Source of the DNA: Sclerurus mexicanus
Lineage: Eukaryota; Chordata; Aves; Passeriformes; Furnariidae
Direction of reading: 5' to 3'
Length of the DNA: 64,000 nucleotides
Assembly: GCA_013396755.1 (NCBI GenBank)
Contig: VWZF01006750.1
Span: forward strand, 2,458,586-2,522,585
Positions 41,201 to 53,919 of this stretch are shown here, piece by piece. The position numbers and the translations under genes were made by a program. The notes below the pieces were generated by a model. It ran no database searches, was not told the origin of the DNA, and saw only the letters and a program-made list of their open reading frames with translations. Positions within the stretch are counted from its first letter, which is position 1; every line of letters begins with the position of its first letter.

Positions 41201-44200
41201 GTCTGCTAGCTAAAGAGATGGGCAGATCTTTTGCCACTGAAATTCAGATGTCTCACCAGCAGATAACCGTAGAACACACAAAAGTCTTCTCCTACTCAGA
41301 GCTGAATTTCAACAAGGTCTTTTGACTACTACATCTGCTTGACTTCAGAGCAGAAAGATTTTCAGGCAGTCCCTTTCCCAAAATCTAACATCTGAGAAGG
41401 AACCCACCTGAGCTTTCCAGCTTGGCAACAAGCTGCTCCTAATTTCAGGTGTGAAATGCACAGTTTGGGATGGTGGACAGCTTGCTCATCTTGCATCTGC
41501 CGCTGTGCTGTAACAAGCACATGTTGGTCATGCAGATCTGTCTCTCTTTAGGGATTAGAAGCCTTTTGGGTTTTGAAAGCTCTCCTAAGGAGCTTCATCC
41601 AAGAGCCCTGAAAGCAAGGGATTTCAAGCAATTTAAATTTGGCTGCTTCTTTGCTGTAGCCTATTCTGTTACAGTCTGCTTACGGCCAGCTTCCCGTTGA
41701 ACTGAGCACAGCTTGGGAGAACTGGTGAAAAACAGCGGTATCAAAAAACAGGTTATTTTAGTCTGATGAGAAACTTACTGACTGCATCAGGGAATTAATC
41801 AAAACAGTTGAGACCCTGACGGTCACCATCAGACTCGTATACCTTAATCAGATTTAGTTGGTTTTCTCAGCTTATCTCTCTTTCTCCACTAAAATTCATC
41901 AGCATGTGCAAAGCACCTTCTACCACAAGGATTGGCAGTCAGCCACCATGGCTTTTATGTCTCTCAGGAGGGCAACTCCTGAGAAATATCTTCCTCTGTA
42001 GGACTGAGACCATTGAAAACTGTGATGTGGTGGCCTCTGTTATCAATCTCTACCTAAGAATCAGGACTGTGTGCAGCATGCTACTGTTGTGTTTTTTTCC
42101 AAATGTATGTGTCTCTCCCCATGCTTTGACCTCCTTTATGGAAAGATATGTCTGCAAAGATCCTGAAGCCAGGAGACAGAAAACATGGAAAATAAAGTGC
42201 TGTAAGATGAAAGCCATTCTCACGGTCATTCAGGATAATGCTAATGTCTAGTTTAAAGCCCTATTAACCTCCATTGCAAAAAAATCATCCTATTTGGATA
42301 TATTCTTCCATTTTGCCTCCCATCCCTCCAATACTTCATGGTAATCTATGAGCACTAAGATTTGCATCAAAATACTAACTTTGTCATATGGCAAACCCTT
42401 TCACAGCATTTCAGTTAGTTTTGCTATGACTTTTTTTAAATGACTGAGAAGTGATCACAAGATTCCCGCTCTATAATCACAGTGAAGTAACTACCAGGAT
42501 GAATTATAACTTGGTTTTAAATAATGTTGTTGTTTGTTGGTTTGACAGGTCTACAGACAGTGGTACCTTGCACACAAAAGGAAAATCACCTATTAAAACT
42601 TTGCATTGACTCACATAGGTGCAAAAAAAATCAGCTCTAGAGAGAGCCATTCTCTTAGTGTACATTCAGTCCTCAAGCTCTCTGCCATGTCTGCCAATAA
42701 GTATTTCAGCCCCTGCCAACCGTAGCCATAGTTATGTGATTTGGACAGAAATTTCTCCACTAGAATCTGGAAAAAGCCCAGTAACTCATTTCACACTGGC
42801 CCACAGCCATCAGATGGTAATGACTTTTGGGCACTGCTCTGATTCAACAAGTGTGGTAATGGAGGAGGTAAAAAGCTCTTTATTCTGTTCCTCTGTATTC
42901 TGTAGTTTAAATCCTAAGCCATCCTGTTCCCAAAGGATGAAGAAATCGCAAGAGTTATCTTAACAGATTGTTTTCTGTGCCACAGTTGTGTGATCTATGT
43001 GGTGTCTCTGTAGTGAAAAAGCAGATCTCCCATAACCTTGCATGGGTTTGTCAGGAGTAAAAGTCAGACTTGCTCCTTCCCAAAACAGGTGCTAATGGCC
43101 ACAAACAAGTATGTTCAGAAAAGAAAAGTATCAGAGTTCTGTGCTTATGTCTTTCTACATAAGGTATTTGAAGCTTCAGATTGATTCAATACCATCTACT
43201 CACATTTTTCCAGCCTAATAACCACATCTGGCTAGCAACAGCACCCACTGACTGGGGGCGATGCTTACTGCTTCGGAGAAGGTACACACCTAGGAAGCTT
43301 TACACATCATGGAATAACTGTTTCAACTGCTGCTTCTGACTGGAAATTAAGGATACTCATACACAAGTGTTCGAACAGTACCTGAAAACAAAACAAAGCA
43401 ACCCACCCACACCTCAGAAGAAAATCAGTCAACTAGATAGAAGCGTTAGATGAAAATTTTAAACCACAAAGTAACTTCATCTATGCCCTACATTAGCCTA
43501 CATAGTGTGCTTTTCCTCAAAACAGACTTTAATTAAAATACAAAACTATCTTGCAACACCCTGCTGGAGTTTCCTATGCTATATCATAAACCACAGTCTG
43601 ATGACTCCCCACCAGGCCAGGGTTATATCATCAACATGATTGTTTTAGGAGAAAGGGAAATAAGTAACTGCTAACTTGCTCTACTTCAGTCATCAGATAA
43701 AATAATTTCCATGGAGTATTTTTTGGCAAATAGTCAGCAATGAAAACAGAGCACAGTTAAAGAACTTGAAATAAATTACACCTCTTAACTCAGCCTGATC
43801 AACTGTGTAAAATAGTCAAGAGGTAACAGTAAAACACTTTTTTATTGGTGATAATTGTATAACAGACAAAGAAAACTGGATCATGACAGTTTCCCTTTGC
43901 TGGATATTCAAGGCTACCACGAAACTCCAGAAAAAATCAGATGCTGTTACCTGCATATTTTTGATTCAAAAACACTGTAAACAAAATCTGCCACCAGAAA
44001 AATACACCAGAAAAATGAAAACAACATGCTTTCCTTTTCATATTGCACTAGTAAGCCCAAACTGAGGTTGGTATCAGTGTTTGAAAATAGCTGCACCTTG
44101 ATACACATCCACTGTCATAAACTGGCATACCAAAATAACTACAGCATTGTGGGGGCTTATGCATGATTTGCACCATTTCCCATATATGCTGGATTTCCAG

Positions 44201-44765
44201 TACACCAAAGTACATAGAACCTACACATTGCTCCTTCTTATCTGTGTATTTCAAAATTTGGGGTTGTTTTGCTTCTATTCATGATGCAAATAGGTTTAAA
44301 ATATAATGCGCTTCTAAACAATCTGTCAAGGTGGTTTTCTTAAAAACTGTTTCTGTCCTTATTCATAGAATTGCCACCGAGTGCCAGTATAGCTACATGC
44401 ATACAGCACCACTCTAAACAATATATTTATTTTTCAGAATTATTAGCTAAACTAGTTAAGTTCATCACGGAAAGTAATAAGCTGTGACAAAACCAATGAG
44501 AAAAGAGCCTTCAAATTAATACCCATACCATACTAGTCACGACTTAAAAACACAAAGGTTTCTTTGGTATCACAGCCCATGGAAAATGCACATGTAATTT
44601 GCTGTCTACCATTACATCACAGTTTGAATGAGGGTTACTTTTTTTCTAGTTTCACCTCATTTCTGCTGTCCACACTTAACCTTTAACATATTTTTCATTT
44701 GGAAGAAAATGAGAATTGGTTGACACATTTTTCATAGCATGAGATAGCATACCAACACAACAGAA

Positions 44766-44818
44766 AAAAAACCAAACACACACACATACACAAAAATCCC
44801 AAAAACAAAAACAGAAAA
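44766..44818. repeat. A-rich and (CA)n low-complexity tract
   Basis: A-rich sequence with a short (CA)n core followed by CAAAAA units. Simple repeat. Confidence 0.75.
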
Positions 44819-45299
44819 GAAAGACAACTTCAAAATTTCCAAAGGAGACTACCTATCAGCTGTAGTTTCCCCTTAATAAATAATTTCCTCAACTCTGTCA
44901 AACCTCTCATTTAATCCTTACCTTCTGCAATACTTTGGTTCAATCTGTAAATGTTCTATGACAAATAAAACTTTTTAAATATAAGTTTTTAATATTTGCA
45001 AAGATGAATGAACAGGTATTTCACATAATTCTCATTAAGATATTAACATTATATATTTTTAATCTCTTTTCAAGAGCCGTATTTTACACAGCAAAGGTAA
45101 AATGTGTTGGAGCTACCACTATTCTGAATTAGGTGCTCTTGTACAGTTCAAAATGAAGAAGCATAATGCAAACATTTCTGTAAATGCACTACTGTCGCTT
45201 CATGCATGTATGAGTATTATAGGTAATCAAACTGGAACAATGACATGCAAATATTTCATAAATACTGAGATCCAAGGTCCAATCTGAGAATGACTGACT

Positions 45300-46370
45300 C
45301 CTCTGGATGCAGAGAAGGCAAAGATACTGAATGTCTTCATTGCATTGGTCTTCATTGACAAGACCTGCCCTCAGGAATTTCTGACCCAAGAGACCAAGGT
45401 AAAGGAATGCTGGAAGGAAGACTTTCCCTTGGTCAAGGAGGATGGGGTTAGAGAACACTCAAGCAAACCTGATATTCACAGGTCCATGGGCCTTGACAGG
45501 ATGAATTCCTGCGTGCTGAGAGAGCTGGCACACATCATAACAAATCCATTCACAATCACCTTTGAAAGGTTGTGGCAATTCAGAGAGGTACCCGAGGACT
45601 GGAAGAAAGCAAACATTACCCCAGTTTTTAAAAGGGGCAAAAAGGAGGACCCAAGGACCTATTGGCCAGGCACCCTCACCTGAATTCCTGCAAAGGTGAT
45701 GGAGTACCTCATTCTGGAGGTCATTTCTATCCTCATGAATGACAAGCAAGTAATCAGGACTAATCAACATAGATTCTCCAAAGTTAAATTATGCTTGACC
45801 AATCTGATTGTCTTCTTTAAAAAAAACCCTGGAAGGATGAGAGGAGAGCAGTGGATACTGCCTGCCTGAACTTCAGCAAGGCTTTCAACACTCTTTCTCA
45901 CAACATCCTCATAGGCAAACTCAGGAAGTGTGGACTGGATGAGTGGACAGAATTGGCTGAATGGTAGATCCCAGAGGGTTGTAATCAGTGGCACAAGCTC
46001 TAGATGGAGGCCTATCACCAGTGCTGTCCCCCAAGGTTCAATACCAGGCCCTTTAACTTATTCATCAGTGACTTGGATAAAGGGGCAGATGCCTCCTCAA
46101 CAAGTCTGCTGATGACACAAAGCTGGGAGGAGCAGCCGACACCCCAAAGGGCTGTGCAGCCCTTCAGAATATCTTGGAGGAGTTGGACAGATGGGCAGAG
46201 AAGAAATATCTGAAATTCATCAAAGGCAATTGCAGGGTCCTGCACCTGGGGAGGAATAACCCCATGTACCAGTACAGACTGGAGGCCAACCAGTTAGAAA
46301 GCAGCTTAGCAGAGAAGGAGGTGGGGGTCCTGGTGAACAACAAGATATCCATGAGCATCACCTGATCAAA
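45300..46370 (+). mobile_element. Decayed CR1-type LINE fragment (reverse transcriptase region)
   Basis: Translated plus-strand frames give successive reverse-transcriptase blocks typical of CR1 non-LTR retrotransposons of birds and reptiles: VPEDWKKANITPVFKRGKKE near 45590-45650, NFSKAFNTLSHNIL near 45870-45910, RPITSAVPQGS near 46010, SADDTKLG near 46105 (the ADD catalytic box), and NCRVLHLGRNNPM near 46228-46270. The order is correct but the reading frame changes at least three times and has in-frame stops (for example TGA near 45681), so it is a dead copy. It lacks the 5' part of ORF2, and the 3' UTR with its short terminal repeats was not recognised. It lies antisense to BMPR1B. The limits are approximate. 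Confidence 0.85.
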
Positions 46371-49285
46371 ATGGGGGATGGAAGTTAAGGTACAAAGACG
46401 TGAAACGAGCAGTCTGGATATTAAGCTACAAACAGCAGAGTCTGTGCCATATTCTTCATTTAGAAAACTTTTATTAAAAAAATACAGGAAGATTGCTGTT
46501 AACATCCTTAGCTAATTATTTCCGCTTCTAAGCTGCAAATCACCACATGCACTTGCAGTTCCAAGCAGCTAACACAAAATGCAACCATGAGGAGATTATG
46601 CAAACATCACTACAAACGATCTTGAAAACTCTCCTGAACAGTAGTAAAAGGGAAAAAAACACACAGATGGGAAACAATGCAATGTGATACCTTTGCTACT
46701 AATCTGTGCTTTGCTAACTGATCTTTAGGAAAACAGCAAAGATGACACAGGGCAAGCTGTAGATTTTTACTTATTATCATTTCAGATGATATTTAGACTG
46801 AGGCATTCAGATAATGGAATTTAAAAGAAACAACAATAGACAGCTTTGACTCCACGGCTCTCTTAGATATGTTTAATAAATCATTGTCATTCCTGTTCCC
46901 TTTCCCAATGAAAAGAAACACAAGTGCACCATGCAGCCAAGACAAAAATAGCTCCTGGAAGATAAAAATATCAACCAACCATTCTCACTCCAAGATCAAA
47001 GACCGCACCTGTATATTAAAATATAATTAGCATGTGAACGTGTCATGCTTGCAGAAAACATTGCCAACATTATTCAGAGGTGCCAATGCCCTTGTAAATG
47101 ACTGGGTTTGGCTGTTCACAAGCAGATGTTACATAACCCCAGCTCAGCCTAAGGAGCAAACAACTTCATAAACTACTAACTTCTTTCTAATTCCTGCTAC
47201 ACTGGAATCATTCCCTTTCACTTCTCATAAGAATAAATTAAACAGTGTAGATATTCACAAAACCCAAACTGTCATATAGCTATCTTATGGCATAAGCATA
47301 CTATACATTTAATGGTGTTTTGTTTTTTTTTTAAAATTTACAGCCATACATATATAACTTTACTTAAACTTCATTTATTGACTAGCTTATCATGCTTCTT
47401 AAATCAGGGGTATGATGCTTCCTACCAATTTCCCTTCCCACTTTTCCTCAAGTTCCTATCTCCCAGAAGGACAGATTATTTGGTGTCTGAAAAAATAACT
47501 AGTATATTTGGATATTTTTTTCATGGATGAATGCCATACGCTTCCCTAAATCCCATGTGATTACAACACTTTTAGCAACTAACTGTTGCTGAATGAAGTG
47601 CTCAAGAATCTGCAAGAATTTTTCTGCCTGGAAGCAAATGTCACCCTGACAGGTCACAAGGCCAAGCAGAGATTTAAGCAATTGAACAAGTGACAGTATA
47701 AATTCCTGCCCTGTTAAGCTGCCAAGGCAGGGACTGCATTGAACTGACTGCTGTTACTGTTGGCCTCACCACACACGCTACGCAGGGATTTGAACTCCAT
47801 GTGTAGAAACTCTGAGTGATGAAGAAGATCTTTGTGTTTTTGAGGGAGGGCTGAGGCACAAATCTTATCTTCTGCAAACATGGCCAAATGGAACAGAAAG
47901 TGTCATTGACTTATTCACTTTGACAGAAAACAAATAAATCCATTTAAATGGGAAGGAAAGCATCTTTACTGCACACCAAAATTAATTGCATGCATGGAAC
48001 AACAATAATTAATTTTGACCACAGACATAAGCGCTATGGTTTTCCAGAAGTGTTCGAGTAGCCTAGAGGCATTTCCCTGTCTGAATACTTCAGAGCATCT
48101 GCTAAGCTGCTGTCTGGGGAGGATGGAGGTTCATGCCACATGTGCCAACCAAACCATTAACCAGTCCCCACTGTCAGGCTTCCATGCTCATCCACTCACT
48201 TGGGTCTCTGGAAGAGGAGGAACCAGTCATCAGCCCAACAGGGTTTCCTTGCTTTGTTTTATTTCTATGTCATATGAATATATATCTTCACAATCACACT
48301 TCATAAAGAACTTCAAAGTCTAAGAAAGAAATGTGAATTGCAAGCACCACTGCAAACTTTTGTACCATGTGAACTTCTCCCTGACCAGAAGTTTTCAAGA
48401 GCTGCATGACCACCTTTCTCTCAATAGAATTTCTCTACAGATTTCTCTACAATTCTAGTCAAATGTAAAACTTTTCTTTTTCCAGTGCCCACCCATATAT
48501 GAACAGTGATGAAAAGTTCTATGAGAACAAGTACATTGTTTTTTGGCTATTTTTCCACTTAACTGGTATTTGAAATGCATAGAACAGATGCGGCATTTTA
48601 ATAAGCACTACTGACATACACATGTCAGTAATACACATACACATATCACCAAAGCACCATTAAAGTTAGATAGAAAGATGACTGATGCTAAGGCTAAAAC
48701 CAGTCCTGACTCTGTAATGCATCCTCACAAGACAAACCTGGCATCAAAATTGGCATATTATTGCCAAAACATTTATTTTTAAATTAACTTCAAATCTAAA
48801 GATTAATATAAAAGTACAATTCATGAGGAAATGTGAAATGAGGAAATCCTTTTAAATTTAGTACTAGGCTGAATTCCAAGTACTGGTTCTTTTAAAAATC
48901 TCTTTTATTCTCAATTCTCACCAAAAAAGGAAACAGGAAATCTTTTGTTTTATCTGCAGTATTTTCTCTGTAAATCTACCACTTTTCTCCTTAAATCTAA
49001 ACCAACCAAAGCGCACCTAAAAGTTTGCAGCAGACCCCTGACACCAGACCAGCTCTGACCCACAGTCCAAGTGAATGAATAAGAAATCTCCAGTATGTGT
49101 GTGTGTCCCTGCAAGAACTGGCTGCAAACACAAGACTGTGCACCACGAGCAGCTGGCTCCCTGTTGCCCCACGGGGCAGCCCCACATCTTGTCAGCCCAC
49201 CAGCGATATTGCTTTTTCTTCAGTCATGCACTTCCCTCTTTGGCCTTCCTGCAGAACCCACTGAACCTCTTTGTTTTACCTTTTT

Positions 49286-49286
49286 N
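49286..49286. other. Single ambiguous base (N)
   Basis: One N in a T-rich context, from sequencing or consensus ambiguity. Confidence 1.
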
Positions 49287-52200
49287 GAGGGAATCACAAG
49301 TGCTTTGTGAGCTGAAAAGCTAAGCCTTCTACTTACACTGGGTTTCCGCATGCTTGCTACATCGCTGCCAGATTCCCCGAAGATGAGAGTCATGTGAGGA
49401 GGCAGAGGGTGGCTCGTGGGGCTCTGCTAAGCAAACACTGCACCGTAGGCTGGGCTAATCCTGCACCTGTGGTGTGTTATTCAGCAGTAAAGAAATGGAC
49501 TCCAGACTGCCTCTGCTTAATACGGCTCAGCTGTTTCTCTCTGTACTCTCTTTGATTGTAAGCTGGCAAACAATATTATTTCAGCCAGGCGGAGTGGAAT
49601 ATTCAGGCTACATAGGATATGACAGTAGAAAGGTGAAAGAAAAAGAAAATCCTGGAATTACAAATAAAAGTAGTACAGAATTTGTAATTATTTCCAGATG
49701 GTTGACAAAGGCTTCCAAGGTCACTGTGTGAAATGCACACTGAAGCTGGAGCCTTCTGCTCCTCACCTCCTTTTAAAGTGTGTCTACCTGTGATACAGGA
49801 TACACCACGGCAGCCAGGCCCTCATTTATCCAATTCAATACATATTTGTCAATGAGCGCAATAATGAGAAGGTTTCAATGCTTTTTAGGCCTCCTCTAGT
49901 TTACTCTGTAGGCAAAACAAAAAGGCCAATTGAGAACAGACTCTTAAAGAAATGGTACACAACCAGCAATTTGTGTTTTTCTTTTCAGAGAACAAGCCAC
50001 AAAAGAAGTCATAGGTTGCTAGCAGGATACATAGGCTTCATCATACCACACCACAAAAATAAAAAAATAAACAAAATAAAAATAGGAAACTTGACAAAAC
50101 TGATACAAACAGCATCAAACTTTGAGCCTGTATGGGACGATAGCAAGAATTTCACTCCAAAGTAGAGCATGTAACAATTGAGAATAATTTATTATCCTGA
50201 TATTTGCTGTACAAGTTGAATAACCACTCCTAAAAATTCCTTGCAATAAACACACACATATAAACCAAATGAGTATTACTTAAAGACAAAATCCCACAGA
50301 TTAATATTTCAGATACTTGAAATAATTCAGTTAACTTGTAACTTTAATACAAGGAAAAGTAAGCTGGTAATTTGGGATTTATTCCAGATAACATGGTCAT
50401 AATATATCACACCCCCTTCACATAACACATAACATCTATCACTTCCATGGTAGTATCTAACTGTTAGAGATGACCTATAGCTACTCTAACTATTGTTTCT
50501 TTCTGATATTAAGTTGCAAATATCAGACATTACAGTCAGAACATGTTCATGGCATTTGTGCTTAAATTCTTTTCTCTACAAAAGATACTTCAGTTTCTGC
50601 ACTATCATTATCTAATTCCATGTTTGGAATCTGGTAATAAAAAAAAAAAGGTATCTGCACATTCAGAACTTTGTATCCAATTTCTTGTTGGGAGGTTTAC
50701 TGCAGCTGCTGTTTACCAATGGGATTATTTCCAAAGAAATAAGAGCTTTATTCCTATGAGAAAGTGTTCAAAACTAATCTGCAACTATGTGAACTTTCAA
50801 CTGGTTTCTTAGAGAAGAGCTGACTCTTCAGGATGCTTAGTGAAACAAGTATGATATCTGGATATTTGATCTGATCACAGAGGAAAAGGTAAGAAACAAG
50901 AGTTTATATAACATAAATACCAAAATAAAGAAGTTGCCTCCAATTGCCTCTTTCAAGAAATTTGCATGTATTTTCTTTGCAAATATTACTTCCTTTTTTG
51001 GAGTCTGACACGCTTTTTTAAAGTTATTTGATACTAGCAGAGGCAACGGTTCAATTTTAACTCCTCCATACTGTTTGGTTTGTTCCTGCTGCATCCTTAC
51101 TTTAGAAGGCTACCAGTACACTCTATCAAGACCACATGTACCACATGAAAAAGATACACAACATGCAAACTTCTGCCAACACAACACTGTAACATGGTTC
51201 AGCTAGAAACTACTTGGACTGCATACTGGTGCTCCTGGCAGCGATCATGTTGCTCCTCTTCAACTCTCTGAGGACATCCTGGTCATTCTGCATTGTGTCT
51301 CCTATAGCTCATTCATGGGAATGCTCAATAAAAACATCTTTGGAGTTGTAAGTAGTGTTTTGAATTTCCTTTCTTTGTACAGTGTGGCTTTTGCACCATA
51401 TGTGGTGTTATCCAGACTGTTCTCGGCACCAGCTTGCTGCTCTCCTGCCACTACAAAGCTCAAAACCTACTTTTAAGATAACGTGAAAATTCGGAAAAAC
51501 AATGAGAAACATGGAAGCTGGAGCATAAACAAGACTGATATAAGTTTCTTTAAGTAGGAACAGCTTTCCTATACAGTTCCTTTTACAACCTGTCACCCAC
51601 CTAAATGTTTACATTTAATTAGCTTTCAAAACAGTGGACTAGATGTCTGTGGAGACATAGGAATTAGGTACAGAGACTGCTTTGTATATCACTAGCTGAA
51701 ATTCACCTAAATACAGAAAAAGCTGCCTGCTAGACTGCCTATTTGAAACCAGAACATTGTGCTGTCTAAAATTCTTCAAGGGCAGTACCCACCTCACAAC
51801 ATCTATATTTGCAATTTCCAATAAATACTCTTTTAGCAAGTTAAAAACACTCAGGAAAAGACCATATTGACAGGCTGATAGAGAACAGAAGAATACTGAT
51901 GCTTAAGGCCATGAGGCATTGGTGCCCCCCGTATTGTTTAAATTTGATGGATAAACAAGGAACTTTTGTTCCCAAGGTAATAATAGAACATTACTCATGG
52001 GTGGTAAATCTACTACTCTTTTCTTTGTGTCTTTCCCCTTTCTCTTCCCAGAGTATGGACTTAACCCTACTACAAAGGAAAGCTTACCACTCTCCATTCA
52101 GGAACTATGCCAAAGGTCAGGAAAATATAAAAAGTCATCTTTCTTTATTAATAAATTAAAATGTCAAATAAAAATATATAGAACAAAATGTAGTAATTGA

Positions 52201-53904
52201 CAGCTGCCTAATCATTTTCTCAAACTCTTCCAGACTTCAACACAATGCCTCTCTTGGGCCCCCTGCCAGTGATGTTCAGAACATTATAAATATACTCAAT
52301 TTTTGCAAAGACTTTGTTTTGCAAACTGTGCTCTGATGAGCATAACTGAAGCAAATATAAGAATAATCTGATATTATTTACTTTAAATTATGAGGCAAGC
52401 AAGACTACTGTGTGCTGTCAACTCACCCTTGAATTTGTATCCATATTCATAGAAGAACAGTTCAGTAATAGAGTTGGCCAAGGACAAGTTTTGTTTCCCA
52501 ATTAACACTACAGAGCCATGAAAACCCTGTCTACGAGGCGCCATCACACACAAACTATCCTCCCACTGCACAGGGCCCTTGCTCTCTGCAGAGTTCAGTG
52601 TCTCCTGACTTGCTCAACAGTGTAAGCAGAGGGATCATTAGTTATGACTAGTAGAGTCTAGGAGATAATGTTGACTCTTATTTCAGGAACTATTAAGCTA
52701 TAAACACTGCTCTGAAAGCCATTTATCTGCCTTTTAAGATAAACAGAGAAGCTATTCAATTAAGTAGACTGCAAGAAGTAAGCTACAGATGCCAAATCGA
52801 ACAGCTTTTAAATTCCAAAAAAAAGAAAATCTGTTCATTTAATAAGCACAACTTTATACTATGAAATTACTGACAAAGAAGTTCATAAGAAGCAAAGCTT
52901 AACCACTCCACTATGTCTGATTAAAAAATACAAATCGAAGTGTAATTACAAAACAGTCAAATCCAAGCAATCTAAATTACATACACTTAAAATTTGCAAG
53001 TTAACGACCGCGGCTGCCAGTTCTAAAGTGCAAGGTTATGAAGTTGCAATCCTCCCACAGCAGTATTTACATTTTATCTCCACATCGCTACAATTTGAAA
53101 ATGAGATGGTATCCTAGACCTCCACCAATGAGATAAATGCCAGAGATGTCATAATGGACTCTGTATTTGCTAAGGAGAACATTCTTACTGAGATAAGCAA
53201 AAGAGCATGAAATTAATTTCTTGAGTCCTGCCAACTAACCAAATTTTTAAAATTAACATTATTAATCTATTTGGATGTACCACTATGAGATCTTTAACAT
53301 ACTAATTTAATAAAATTAAAAGAAAAAAAACAAACCTCAAACCACTAAAAGGCATACCCATGAAACAGTTTCCAGTATTCTTTAAAGAGATGTAAAATAC
53401 AAGGTATTCTGAGTGTCAAGGAAAAAAGATGGATTTTTTTTTTTTTTTGGTCACAAAAATTAAAAACCTGATCTTTCCTCGCACTTCCAGATGCCACAGA
53501 TTTTCAAGCCAGCTCTGAGGTCAGACAGGGGAACATGCAGGTGCACTATGCATCAGCAGCTGAAAGCTTGCAAAGTTGTGCCGGAATCTGATCTGCCCAC
53601 CCTCCCTACATTCCTGCCGGCATTATAAACGTTCCCTGGAGGAATAATACCCTAATGCGGACTAATTTTCTGCAAACAGCCCCAGCCTCATTAAACCTCT
53701 TCTTTATCAGCATTGTTCAAAGCAGTTTTTCTGGTAATATTGAACTCTCTTACACCCATCTAAAAAGAAAAGAAACTCCTTTTATGTTCTCTCTAGTATC
53801 ATTTCTCCTATTCAGGTCCACTGGCACTACACAGTGGATTCAATAAAAATATTCAGTTTCATCATATGGTAGCAATGTCCTAAAGATTATGACATGGATT
53901 AAGA

Positions 53905-53919
53905 GAGAGAGAGGGAGTC
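53905..53919. repeat. Short (AG)n tract
   Basis: A short purine repeat of GA units. Simple sequence with no other signal. Confidence 0.7.

Noticed and set aside
48604..48625. Inverted repeat TACTGACAT ACAC ATGTCAGTA
   Set aside because: Nine-base arms in a CA-rich context. Common by chance.
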